NCBI GenBank assembly: GCA_023423775.1
Contig: JAFAEZ010000055.1
Coordinates: 1-7,371 of the forward strand
DNA from: Pseudomonadota bacterium
GTDB taxonomy: Bacteria > Pseudomonadota > Alphaproteobacteria > Sphingomonadales > Sphingomonadaceae
DNA length: 7,371 bases
Reading direction: 5' to 3'
The notes below the pieces were generated by a model. It saw only the letters and a program-made list of their open reading frames with translations, was not told the DNA's origin and did no database searches. This document shows positions 1 to 6,637 of the stretch, piece by piece (position 1 is the stretch's first letter; each line of letters opens with the position of its first letter). The position numbers were made by a program, and so were the translations under genes.

Positions 1-612
1 CCGGCCGATGCCTTCGACGGGCAGATCGGCCGAGGGGACGCAGGCGATGCGCCAGCGGGTGACGGCGGCGGACGGGATGGCGAGCGGATCCTCGGCGGCC
101 TTGCGCCAGCGCTTCAACATCAAGGCGGTGGTGCCGCTCTCCTCGGCGGCGAGCTGGAGCCGGCGGGTGGAGGCCATGGTCACGCGCGCGACCTCGCCGA
201 TCACCGCGCCGAGCCCGCCATGGCGCAGCCCCTCCTCCATCACCGCCAGCACGTCCTCGTCGCTTCCCGCCTCGGCATAGAGGACCCGGTCGGGCGGGAG
301 CCCGGCCGCGGCGAGACCGGGGGCGAACAGGTCCCGCCGGGCGAGCGCCCACAGGATCGGGCCGGGGCGGCGAGCGGCGATCCCGGCGACGAACAAGGTG
401 GCGGCGGCATCGTCCGAAAGGCCGGGGCGAGCGCCGACCATCTCGTGCAAGGCCGCAGTCGCTAGCCCGCCCCCCTCGAGCCGGCGGTCGATCGACTCTA
501 CGCCGAACGGAAGGCAGGATCGAACCTCCGCCGATCCCGACGATTCGAGCGCACGCACCTCCGCCCGCAAGGCGGCGAGACGCGCGAATCGGGCTGGCGA
601 AAGAGAGGACAT
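1..612 (-). CDS. imuA: ImuA-family SOS mutagenesis protein (RecA-like fold), 3' end cut by window edge
   Basis: The first 204 codons are open on the minus strand, from ATG at 612 to base 1, with no stop. The C-terminus lies outside the window. A GGAG (621-618) sits 5 nt before the ATG. Residues 34-50 (LPFGVESIDRRLEGGGL), followed by ALHEMVG at 54-60, match the entry motif of ImuA proteins (FG...ID..L.GGL..G.LHE). This motif resembles the RecA core start, but no GxxGxGKT Walker A follows, so ATP binding is not evident here. By family knowledge, ImuA acts with ImuB and the polymerase DnaE2 in error-prone translesion synthesis after DNA damage, and the genes usually run imuA-imuB-dnaE2. The partners would lie to the left of the window. 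A perfect LexA box sits in the promoter, which strongly supports the call. A more distant RecA-like or SulA-labelled protein is the alternative, and such labels are often applied to this same family. Confidence 0.85.
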   Translation of the reverse strand, partial: MSSLSPARFARLAALRAEVRALESSGSAEVRSCLPFGVESIDRRLEGGGLATAALHEMVGARPGLSDDAAATLFVAGIAARRPGPILWALARRDLFAPGLAAAGLPPDRVLYAEAGSDEDVLAVMEEGLRHGGLGAVIGEVARVTMASTRRLQLAAEESGTTALMLKRWRKAAEDPLAIPSAAVTRWRIACVPSADLPVEGIGR

Positions 613-633
613 GACGACTCCAAAGACTCACTT

Positions 634-648
634 GTTCTCTTTATGTTC
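634..648 (-). promoter_or_regulatory. LexA operator (SOS box) of imuA
   Basis: The plus strand reads GTTC-TCTTTAT-GTTC, an exact match to the alphaproteobacterial LexA consensus GTTC-N7-GTTC. It lies 22-36 nt upstream of the imuA start and overlaps the predicted -10 element, where bound LexA would block RNA polymerase. The box lies about 130 nt upstream of the divergent peptidase gene, so an effect on that gene is less likely but possible. Confidence 0.88.
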
Positions 649-669
649 CTCCAGCCCAGACAGAGTCAA
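640..669 (-). promoter_or_regulatory. Predicted sigma70-type promoter of imuA
   Basis: Read on the minus strand, TTGACT (669-664) is a 5/6 match to the -35 consensus. After an 18-nt spacer comes CATAAA (645-640), a 4/6 match to the -10. A 17-nt spacer would give ACATAA instead. Transcription would start near 633, giving a leader of roughly 20 nt that contains the GGAG ribosome site. The LexA box covers the -10. Positions are inferred from sequence only. Confidence 0.6.
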
Positions 670-694
670 TCGGGAGAGTCCGCACCGATTGACT
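664..694. repeat. Perfect 10-bp inverted repeat in the divergent intergenic region
   Basis: AGTCAATCGG (664-673) and CCGATTGACT (685-694) are exact reverse complements separated by 11 nt. The outer end of each arm forms a TTGACT hexamer pointing outward. The left one serves as the proposed -35 of imuA. The right one (689-694) points to the peptidase gene, but I see no good -10 at 17-18 nt from it. The repeat could be a dyad operator for a regulator of the divergent promoters, or a hairpin in a long transcript. Confidence 0.6.
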
Positions 695-777
695 TCCATC
701 CGTTCATCCGCGGGCAAGCCTTCGAGCCCGATGGCCGCGGTTTGCAAAGCGATGCGCGCCCACTAGCTAGGAGCCCC

Positions 778-3603
778 ATGACCTTCCTTCGCCATTGCCT
801 CCTCGCTTTGCTGCTCCTCGCCGCCGGGCCGCTTCACGCCGCGATCGGCGACGGCAGCTGGTTCTATCGCGGCAGCGACATTCCGGCCGATCCGGCCTGG
901 ACCTTCGGCACCCTGCCCAACGGCCTGCGCTATGCGGTGCGGCGCAACGCCCTCCCCGCCGGCCAAGTCTCGATCCGCGTCCGCATCGACGCCGGCTCGA
1001 TGCACGAGGCCGACCAGGAACGCGGCTGGGCCCATCTCGTCGAGCATATGGCATTTCGCGGCACCAAGGGCTTTGCCGACCGCGAGGCGCGCCACATTTG
1101 GCAGAAGCTGGGCGCGAGCTTCGGCAGCGACACCAATGCTTCGACCACGCCGACTCAGACCGTCTACCAGCTCGATTTGCCGGACGCCGACGCCTCCGAA
1201 GTCGATCTCAGCCTCCGCGTCATTGCCGAAATGGTCGACAGCGCCCTGTTCGATCCGGCCGCGATCGACGCCGAGCGCAAGATCGTGCTCGCCGAGAAAG
1301 GCCGTCGTCCCGAGCTCGCCAACCGCTTCCAGGAAGCCAGCTGGCCGCTCATCTATGCCGGCCTCCGCCTTGGCCAGCGCGATCCGATCGGCACCGAGGA
1401 AACGCTCAAGGCCGCCTCCGCCGACGGCCTGCGCGCCTTCTACGAACGCTGGTACCGTCCCGATCGCGCCACCGTGATCGTGGTCGGCGACGCCGATCCG
1501 GCCGAGCTGGAAAAGCTGATCGCCAAGAACTTCGGCGGCTGGCAGCCCGCCGGCCCGGCTCCCCAGGACCCCGATTACGGCAGCATCGCCAAGGTCGAGC
1601 GCCGCACCGCCGCACTGGCTTATCCCGGGGCGCCCCATTCCGCCTCGCTCACCTGGCTCCGTCCTTATGTCGAGCAGCCGAACACCCGCGCCCGCGAGCA
1701 GGCGGATCTCGCACGGACGCTGGCCGCGCGCATCCTCAACCGCCGCCTGGAGGCCAAGGCCCGCGGCGAGGCCGCCTTTGTCAGCGCCTTTGTCGGCGAG
1801 AACCGACAGACCGACGTGGCCGACATGACCCAGGCCGCGGTGACCGCGCGCGAAGGCCAATGGCAGGAGGCTCTCGCCGAGACCTTCGCCATCATCAGCG
1901 ACGCGCTGCGCAGCCCGCCGAGCCAGGCCGAGATCGCGCGCGAGCTGCAGAATATGCAGACGGTGGCCTCGTCGGCGGTGAGCGGAGAAACGACGGTCAA
2001 ATCGCCGCAACGCGCCCAGCAGATGGTCGCCGCGATCGACGGCAACAGCGTCGTCGCCACCGCCGCCACGTCGCTCGCTCTGCTCAACGAATTCGCCCCG
2101 CGCATGACTCCCGAGGCGGTCCATGCCGCCATGCGCGAACTGTTCAGCGGCGAAGGTCCGCGCCTCGTCCAGCTGAGCCCGGCGCCGATCGCCGACGGCG
2201 CGGTCGAGACCGCTCTTGCCGCCGCCGAGAAGACGGCGCCCGCGACGCGCATGGCCGACCGCGTCGTGACGATGGAGAGCCTTCCCAAGCTCGGCAAGCC
2301 GGGCAAGGAGGTCTCGCGCCAACAGATCGCGGACATGGGCGTCACCATCGTGCGCTTCGCCAACGGCTCCACCCTCACCTTCAAGCAGACCGATTTCGAG
2401 AAGGGCCGGGTGAACGTGCAGCTTCGCTTCGGCGAGGGATTGTCCGGGCTACCGGCGGACCGACCGGTGCCGCACTGGTTCAGCAGCATTGTCGGTCCGT
2501 CGGGCATGGCCGACCTCGATCTCGACGCGATGGAGCGGCTGCTGACCGGCCGCAAGATGACCCTGAGTTTCGGCATCGCCGAAGACGCCTTCGTCCTGCG
2601 CGGCGTCACCAACGGCACCGACCTGTCCGACCAGCTCCGTCTGCTCGCGACCAAGCTCGCCCGGCCGCGCTGGGACCAGGCCTTGTTCGAACGCTACAAG
2701 ACGGGCGCGCTGGAAAGCTACGATCTCGCTTTCGCCTCGGCCACCGCACGCGGCAGCCGCGAGTTCGCCGGCTTCGCCCGCGGCGGCGACGCGCGCTGGA
2801 TGCCGGCAGAAAAGGCGCAGATCGCCGCGACCAGCCTCGCCGACGTCCGCGCCTTTTTCGATCCCCTACTCGCCCAGGGGCCGGTGGAAGCCATCATCGT
2901 CGGCGACGTCGATCTCGAAACCGCGGTCAACGCGATGAAGAAGACGATCGCCGCCCTGCCCGTTCGGCCCGCGACCACGGCGCCGGAGGCTTCGCTTCGT
3001 GTCCAGGGACCGAAGCCCGATCCCAGGCCAGTCACCTTCACGCACCAGGGTGACAAGGACCAGGCCTATGCGCTGATCGGCTGGACCACCTTCGGCGGGG
3101 TCGACCGCACCAAGGAGCGGCGCGCTCTCTCGCTGGCCGCCAAGATGCTCGGCGTCCGCCTGTTCGACGAACTGCGCGAGGTCGAAGGCGCAAGCTATTC
3201 GCCCAGCGCGACATCCGTCACGGCCGAGGAATATCCCGATTGGGGCATTTTCTATGCCGCCTCGGAATTGCGCCCCGAAAGCGTCGAAACATTCTTCCGC
3301 ATCGCTCGCCGCACCGTTGCCGACATGGCCGCCAAGCCAGCCGAGGCGGACGAGTTCGCGCGCGCCCAAAATCCGATGGTGAGCGCGCTCCAGCGCCAGC
3401 TCCAGACCAACGCCTATTGGCTGAGTTCGCTGGAAGCATGGCCGTCCGATCCGCAGCGGATCGAGCGGATGCGCACGCTCGTCTCCGATTATGCCGGGCT
3501 GACGGCGGAGGACGTGCGCGCCGCTGTCGCCGCGCACGTCACCGAAGCCGACGACTGGTCGATGGTGGTTTTGCCCGCTAAAGCGAACGGCGGTGGCCAC
3601 TGA
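778..3603 (+). CDS. Exported M16 zinc metallopeptidase (insulinase/PqqL-like), two-lobed
   Basis: A 941-residue protein. I chose the ATG at 778 over the in-frame ATG at 643 for three reasons: it follows GGAG (770-773) at 4 nt, it opens directly with a signal peptide (hydrophobic core about 6-18, likely cleavage after LHA at 19-21), and the upstream ATG lies inside the LexA box. The zinc motif HLVEH is at 86-90, and E166, 76 residues after H90 in DAERKIV, fits the third metal ligand. This gives the HxxEH...E signature of M16 peptidases. The first lobe runs from about 40 to 430, with its inactive-type subdomain around VIVVGDADP (about 230-240). A second lobe starts near 520 and has no HxxEH, with a matching IIVGDVDLE near 705. 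Length and layout fit PqqL-like periplasmic enzymes of about 930 residues that cleave peptides inside a closed chamber. The substrate is unknown. It is the first gene of a tight cluster, and its 3' end overlaps the kinase gene by 11 nt. Confidence 0.92.
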   Translation: MTFLRHCLLALLLLAAGPLHAAIGDGSWFYRGSDIPADPAWTFGTLPNGLRYAVRRNALPAGQVSIRVRIDAGSMHEADQERGWAHLVEHMAFRGTKGFADREARHIWQKLGASFGSDTNASTTPTQTVYQLDLPDADASEVDLSLRVIAEMVDSALFDPAAIDAERKIVLAEKGRRPELANRFQEASWPLIYAGLRLGQRDPIGTEETLKAASADGLRAFYERWYRPDRATVIVVGDADPAELEKLIAKNFGGWQPAGPAPQDPDYGSIAKVERRTAALAYPGAPHSASLTWLRPYVEQPNTRAREQADLARTLAARILNRRLEAKARGEAAFVSAFVGENRQTDVADMTQAAVTAREGQWQEALAETFAIISDALRSPPSQAEIARELQNMQTVASSAVSGETTVKSPQRAQQMVAAIDGNSVVATAATSLALLNEFAPRMTPEAVHAAMRELFSGEGPRLVQLSPAPIADGAVETALAAAEKTAPATRMADRVVTMESLPKLGKPGKEVSRQQIADMGVTIVRFANGSTLTFKQTDFEKGRVNVQLRFGEGLSGLPADRPVPHWFSSIVGPSGMADLDLDAMERLLTGRKMTLSFGIAEDAFVLRGVTNGTDLSDQLRLLATKLARPRWDQALFERYKTGALESYDLAFASATARGSREFAGFARGGDARWMPAEKAQIAATSLADVRAFFDPLLAQGPVEAIIVGDVDLETAVNAMKKTIAALPVRPATTAPEASLRVQGPKPDPRPVTFTHQGDKDQAYALIGWTTFGGVDRTKERRALSLAAKMLGVRLFDELREVEGASYSPSATSVTAEEYPDWGIFYAASELRPESVETFFRIARRTVADMAAKPAEADEFARAQNPMVSALQRQLQTNAYWLSSLEAWPSDPQRIERMRTLVSDYAGLTAEDVRAAVAAHVTEADDWSMVVLPAKANGGGH

Positions 3604-4744
3604 TCCGCTCATCCTGACCTCGCCTCCGGGCGTCGAAGCGCGTCCGCGCCGCACGCCGTTCCGGCTGCGGCAGGAGCCTTTCTTCGACGACAAGAACCGC
3701 GCCTTCTGGATCCTGCAGTCGGTCGGCTGGGCCGGCTATTTCGTGCTTCGCACCTTGTCCGGCATCGCCAATGCGATGGGCTGGACCTTCGTCGTCCACA
3801 CCGCCCTGCTGACCGCGACCGGCTATTCGATCACCCTGCTGATGGCGGCCTTGTATCGCCGTTTGATCAAGATGCGGCCGATCCTCACCTGGGCCATATC
3901 GATCGTCATCGTCTTGCTGGCGTCGGGCGCTTTCTCCGCGATCGAGACCTGGAGCCACGCGACCTTCGTGCGGCCTGGCCTGCGTCCGCAAGGGCTGGAA
4001 TTCTTCAGCGCGATCCTGCTCGATTTCTCGCTGCTCGCCGCCTGGTCGTCGCTCTATTACGGAATCAATTATTATCTGCTGCTCGAGCAGCAGAGCGACC
4101 AGTTGCTGCGCCTCGAGCATCAAGCGAGCAACGCCCAGCTCGCCATGCTGCGCTACCAGCTCAATCCGCACTTCCTGTTCAACACATTGAACTCGATTTC
4201 GACGCTGGTGCTGCTGAAGCAGACCGACCGTGCCAATGCCATGTTATCGCGCCTGTCCTCCTTCCTGCGCTATACGCTGGTGAACGAGCCGACCGGACAG
4301 GTGACGGTTGAGCAGGAGGTTGAAACCTTGAAGCTCTATCTCGAGATTGAGAAGATGCGTTTCGAGGAAAGGCTGCGGCCGCGTTTCCATATCGATCCGG
4401 CCGTGGCGCATGCGCGCTTGCCCTCGCTGCTCCTTCAGCCCCTGGTCGAGAATGCGATCAAATATGCGGTGACGCCGCAGGAGGAAGGAGCGGAGATTGC
4501 GGTCGAGGCGAGAAAGATCGGCGAGCGGGTGATGATCACCGTCGCCGACACCGGTCCGGGGGCGGACGGGCAGGCGTTGCAGCCCGGGCAGACGTCCACG
4601 GGCGTCGGTCTGGCGAATATTCGCGACCGTCTGGCGCAGGCCTATGGCGCCGAACATCGTTTTGAGACTCAAACGAACATAAGCGGGGGATTTAGCGTTA
4701 TCATCGAAATTCCATACCAGCTCCAATCCGAGGATAGTAAATGA
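3593..4744 (+). CDS. LytS/YehU-family membrane sensor histidine kinase
   Basis: A 383-residue protein. The only plausible start is GTG at 3593, inside the last codons of the peptidase gene. The first in-frame ATG (3776) would remove the first membrane helix. No clear Shine-Dalgarno is visible, so translation is probably coupled to the upstream gene. Four membrane helices lie at about 37-58, 64-85, 96-117 and 136-157, with Arg/Lys-rich residues in the 86-95 loop, giving both ends in the cytoplasm. The extracytoplasmic parts are tiny (about 58-63 and 118-135), and no PAS, GAF or HAMP domain is apparent. The kinase part follows: YQLNPHFLFNTLN with phosphoacceptor H193, N-box LLLQPLVENAIKY (N287), G1 VADTGPG (318-323) and G2 GVGLANIRDRL (337-347). 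This is the His_kinase plus HATPase_c layout that pairs with LytTR regulators. The downstream regulator gene overlaps its stop as ATGA, so the two are a cognate pair. Confidence 0.93.
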   Translation: MATDPLILTSPPGVEARPRRTPFRLRQEPFFDDKNRAFWILQSVGWAGYFVLRTLSGIANAMGWTFVVHTALLTATGYSITLLMAALYRRLIKMRPILTWAISIVIVLLASGAFSAIETWSHATFVRPGLRPQGLEFFSAILLDFSLLAAWSSLYYGINYYLLLEQQSDQLLRLEHQASNAQLAMLRYQLNPHFLFNTLNSISTLVLLKQTDRANAMLSRLSSFLRYTLVNEPTGQVTVEQEVETLKLYLEIEKMRFEERLRPRFHIDPAVAHARLPSLLLQPLVENAIKYAVTPQEEGAEIAVEARKIGERVMITVADTGPGADGQALQPGQTSTGVGLANIRDRLAQAYGAEHRFETQTNISGGFSVIIEIPYQLQSEDSK

Positions 4745-5544
4745 CCATTCGCACGATCCTGGTCGACGACGAACCGCTTGCCATCCAGGGCCTGCAACTC
4801 CGCCTCGAGAAGTTCGACGACGTGGAGATCATCGAGACCTGCTCGAATGGCCGCGAGGCGATCCGCGCGATCAAGACCCACAAGCCGGACCTGGTCTTCC
4901 TCGACATCCAGATGCCCGGCTTTGACGGCTTCTCGGTGATCCAGGGGCTGATGGAAGTCGAACCCCCTTTGTTCGTGTTCGTCACCGCCTATAGCGACCA
5001 CGCCATCCGTGCGTTCGAGGCGCAGGCGGTCGACTATCTGATGAAGCCGGTCGAGGAGGAGCGCCTCGCCGACACGCTGGATCGGGTGCGCCAGCGCCTC
5101 ACCGAGAAGCGGAGCGCCGAGGAAGCCGGCAAGCTCAAGGAAGTGCTGGCTGAGGTCGCGCCCGAAGCGGTCGAGGAAATCGGCACCAGCTCCGACGATT
5201 CCCACGCGTCCAACCGCTATGAGAAGCTGATCAACATCAAGGATCGCGGCCAGATTTTCCGCGTCGATGTCGACACGATCGAGAAGATCGATGCGGCCGG
5301 CGATTACATGTGCATTTACACCGGCGACAACACACTCATCCTGCGCGAGACGATGAAGGATCTCGAGAAGCGCCTCGATCCGCGGCGCTTCCAGCGCGTC
5401 CACCGCAGCTGCATCGTCAACCTCGATCTCGTCCGCCAGGTGAAGCCGCATACCAATGGCGAATGCTTCCTGGTGCTCGACAGCGGCAGCCAGGTGAAGG
5501 TCAGCCGCAGCTACAGGGACGTCGTCGCCCGCTTCGTCCATTAA
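4741..5544 (+). CDS. LytTR-family DNA-binding response regulator
   Basis: A 267-residue protein whose ATG overlaps the kinase stop codon (ATGA at 4741-4744), indicating translational coupling. The receiver domain (about 3-122) has the acidic pocket VDDE (8-11), phosphoacceptor D55 in FLDIQMPG, T82 in FVTAYS and K102 in YLMKPV, so all key residues are present. A linker rich in Glu, Ala and Ser (about 123-158) leads to a LytTR domain (about 162-264) with the family marks GDYMCIYT, RRFQRVHRSCIVNL and VKVSRSY near the end. LytTR domains bind direct-repeat DNA sites. Likely targets include its own cluster and genes for secreted or envelope products, but I could not identify a convincing site here. 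It probably works with the kinase just upstream. Confidence 0.94.
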   Translation: MTIRTILVDDEPLAIQGLQLRLEKFDDVEIIETCSNGREAIRAIKTHKPDLVFLDIQMPGFDGFSVIQGLMEVEPPLFVFVTAYSDHAIRAFEAQAVDYLMKPVEEERLADTLDRVRQRLTEKRSAEEAGKLKEVLAEVAPEAVEEIGTSSDDSHASNRYEKLINIKDRGQIFRVDVDTIEKIDAAGDYMCIYTGDNTLILRETMKDLEKRLDPRRFQRVHRSCIVNLDLVRQVKPHTNGECFLVLDSGSQVKVSRSYRDVVARFVH

Positions 5545-5550
5545 GGAGGT
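5543..5550 (+). promoter_or_regulatory. Perfect Shine-Dalgarno AAGGAGGT overlapping the regulator's stop codon
   Basis: AAGGAGGT shares its first two bases with the TAA stop of the response regulator gene (5542-5544) and lies 4 nt before the ATG at 5555. It is the strongest ribosome site in the window. It fixes the start of the small downstream gene and suggests that gene is translated at a higher rate than its neighbours, with ribosomes able to reinitiate after the regulator. Confidence 0.85.
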
Positions 5551-5554
5551 CTCG

Positions 5555-5851
5555 ATGCTCCTCGCCCTGCTCCTCCTCCAGGCGGCCGGATCGCCGCCCG
5601 ACATCGAGCTCAATGCCCATGTCCGGGCGCGATCGCTGACGATCGAGAAGAAGGGCGACGCTTCGCTCACGCTCACCACCAGCCCCGACAGCGGCGAGAA
5701 TGTCGTCGACGTGCGCGCGCCCAAGGCGAACGGGCGCAAGACGATGCGCAACGTGGAGGTGACGGTCGACGCAAAGGCGCATATTGCGGGCCCGCAACGA
5801 AACGCGGTGGCGCCCGCACCCGAGGGGGATGCAACCACGCCGCAGCAATGA
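5555..5851 (+). CDS. Small exported protein of unknown function (98 aa)
   Basis: I do not recognise a family. The start is well supported by a perfect AAGGAGGT 4 nt upstream and a 10-nt gap after the response regulator. The N-terminus (MLLALLLLQAAGS) is a short hydrophobic stretch that looks like a minimal signal peptide, with likely processing around A10-S13. It lacks the usual basic residue before the core, so export is probable rather than certain. Residues 17-78 alternate polar and hydrophobic positions (for example SLTIEKKGDASLTLTTS and NVEVTVDAKAHI), as in a small beta-sheet protein. The last 20 residues are Ala/Pro-rich and probably disordered. No cysteines are present. Its place behind a two-component system and before another secreted protein suggests a periplasmic role in the same process, possibly as an output or accessory of the kinase. 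Confidence 0.72.
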   Translation: MLLALLLLQAAGSPPDIELNAHVRARSLTIEKKGDASLTLTTSPDSGENVVDVRAPKANGRKTMRNVEVTVDAKAHIAGPQRNAVAPAPEGDATTPQQ

Positions 5852-5880
5852 CGTTGTGAGGGCGTAACAGGGAGACAGAC

Positions 5881-6555
5881 ATGCGCCATTTCGCAGCCGC
5901 CGCCGCGGCCACAGCTTTGTTCGCCTTCGCCGCCCCCGCCGACGCGCAGAGCAACCGCAACCGCCAGTTGCAGCCGGGCCAGAATTCCGAGCTGGCGATG
6001 CAGGCCACGCAGGGCAGCGACCAGCCCGACGTCGTGCTCGACGTGCCCAATCTCTCGGTCGACGAGATCAACCTCGAGGTGAACAACCTCCAGGTCCATA
6101 TCGCGCTCGATGCACGGCTCGCCAATTTGCTCAAGCTGACCGCCGGCGCCGATGCCTCGATCGATCAGGTCAAGATCGGCATCAAGGGCGTCCAGGCGCA
6201 GGCGACCCTAATCGTCCGCCTCGACAATGTCCGTGCGATCATCGAGCGCACGCTGCAAACGCTCGACAACAATCCCCAGATCGTCACGCAATTGCTGTCC
6301 ACCGTCGACAATACGGTGAACACGGTGGGCGGCGTCGCCAACAATACGGTCGGCACGGTCGGTTCCATCGCCGGCACCGCGCTGCGCAACGGCCAGTTGC
6401 TGGATCTCGCGGCCGCTGGCCTCAGCCAGGTTTCGCAGACGGTGAACAGCACCGGCCAGACCGTGCGGCGGGTGCGCGATCGCAGCGGCCAGCTGCTCGA
6501 GGTGGTGACCGACACCGCCAACCGCATCGTCTCCTCGCGCCGCGTCAACCCGTGA
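5881..6555 (+). CDS. Secreted protein of unknown function with Val/Thr/Asn 11-residue repeats (224 aa)
   Basis: AGGGAG (5869-5874) lies 6 nt before the ATG, and the gap to the previous gene is 29 nt. A clear signal peptide (MRHF, then an Ala-rich core) ends in ADA, with cleavage after residue 22. Residues 23-49 are Gln/Asn-rich. Residues 50-130 form the ordered core (LDVPNLSVDEINLEVNNLQVHIALDARLA begins it, in segments), with alternating strands and then a helix ending in IIERTLQTLDNNPQI. From about 139 the sequence turns to repeats: DNTVNTVGGVA and NNTVGTVGSIA are adjacent 11-residue units, followed by looser Gly-Gln-Leu-Leu segments at 171 and 203. There are no cysteines and no membrane helix beyond the signal. 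I cannot name a family. From memory the core resembles uncharacterised proteins seen in several phyla, but I cannot verify that. It closes the putative operon and may be an envelope or surface protein under the LytTR regulator. Confidence 0.82.
   Translation: MRHFAAAAAATALFAFAAPADAQSNRNRQLQPGQNSELAMQATQGSDQPDVVLDVPNLSVDEINLEVNNLQVHIALDARLANLLKLTAGADASIDQVKIGIKGVQAQATLIVRLDNVRAIIERTLQTLDNNPQIVTQLLSTVDNTVNTVGGVANNTVGTVGSIAGTALRNGQLLDLAAAGLSQVSQTVNSTGQTVRRVRDRSGQLLEVVTDTANRIVSSRRVNP
6308..6362 (+). repeat. Two-copy direct DNA repeat inside the 224-aa gene
   Basis: Copies at 6308-6329 and 6341-6362 agree at 18 of 22 bases and share the first ten (ACAATACGGT). Their 33-bp period equals 11 codons and encodes the NTV.TVG units of the secreted protein. 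The close DNA match suggests a fairly recent internal duplication, though the constrained codons would also keep copies alike. Confidence 0.6.
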
Positions 6556-6569
6556 CTTTTTGATCGCAA

Positions 6570-6590
6570 GCGCCGGGAAGACGCCGGCGC
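6570..6590 (+). other. Short GC hairpin after the 224-aa gene, weak terminator candidate
   Basis: GCGCCGG (6570-6576) pairs exactly with CCGGCGC (6584-6590) around a 7-nt loop, 14 bases after the stop codon. No T-run follows on either strand; the only run of T (6557-6561) comes before the stem. It may attenuate transcription or protect the 3' end, but it is not a standard intrinsic terminator. Confidence 0.3.
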
Positions 6591-6597
6591 GACGCTG

Positions 6598-6637
6598 CGG
6601 CATCATGGCCTCCTCATCCAGGGGAGCCATGATGCCG
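6598..6637 (+). promoter_or_regulatory. 12-bp inverted repeat covering the ribosome site and start codon of the next gene
   Basis: CGGCATCATGGC (6598-6609) and GCCATGATGCCG (6626-6637) are perfect reverse complements, with 16 nt between them. Inside the loop, after one mismatch, TCCT (6611-6614) can pair with GGGG (6621-6624) using two G-U pairs. The right arm contains both possible ATG codons (6629 and 6632), and the GGGGAG ribosome site lies in the inner stem. In RNA this would hide the translation start. As DNA it would be a long dyad over the gene start. Confidence 0.65.

Noticed and set aside
741..748. TTTGCAAA palindrome before the peptidase gene
   Set aside because: Eight bases are too few to support an operator, and no other element around it makes a promoter.
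643..777. In-frame upstream ATG at 643 extending the peptidase by 45 residues
   Set aside because: It lies inside the LexA box, lacks a convincing ribosome site, and would bury the signal peptide that begins at the ATG at 778, which has its own GGAG.
763..2322. Long open frames on the opposite strand and in other frames of the peptidase gene (for example 519 codons minus, 752 codons plus)
   Set aside because: Their residues are Arg/Gly/Ala-rich shadow translations typical of GC-rich DNA. They match no family, while the zinc peptidase frame carries HxxEH, a signal peptide and the family layout.
4076..4093. 18-bp perfect palindrome CTGCTGCTCGAGCAGCAG in the kinase gene
   Set aside because: It is explained by repeated Leu codons followed by Glu-Gln-Gln at the end of the fourth membrane helix, and a regulatory role within the coding sequence is not supported.
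5851..5880. Possible LytTR binding site before the 224-aa gene (GACGTTGTG)
   Set aside because: Only a partial match to LytTR half-sites and no second copy at the expected helical spacing, so I do not call an operator.
4669..6099. 476-codon minus-strand open frame opposite the regulator and small genes
   Set aside because: The plus-strand genes here have clear domains and ribosome sites. The minus frame has an unnatural composition and spans several real genes.
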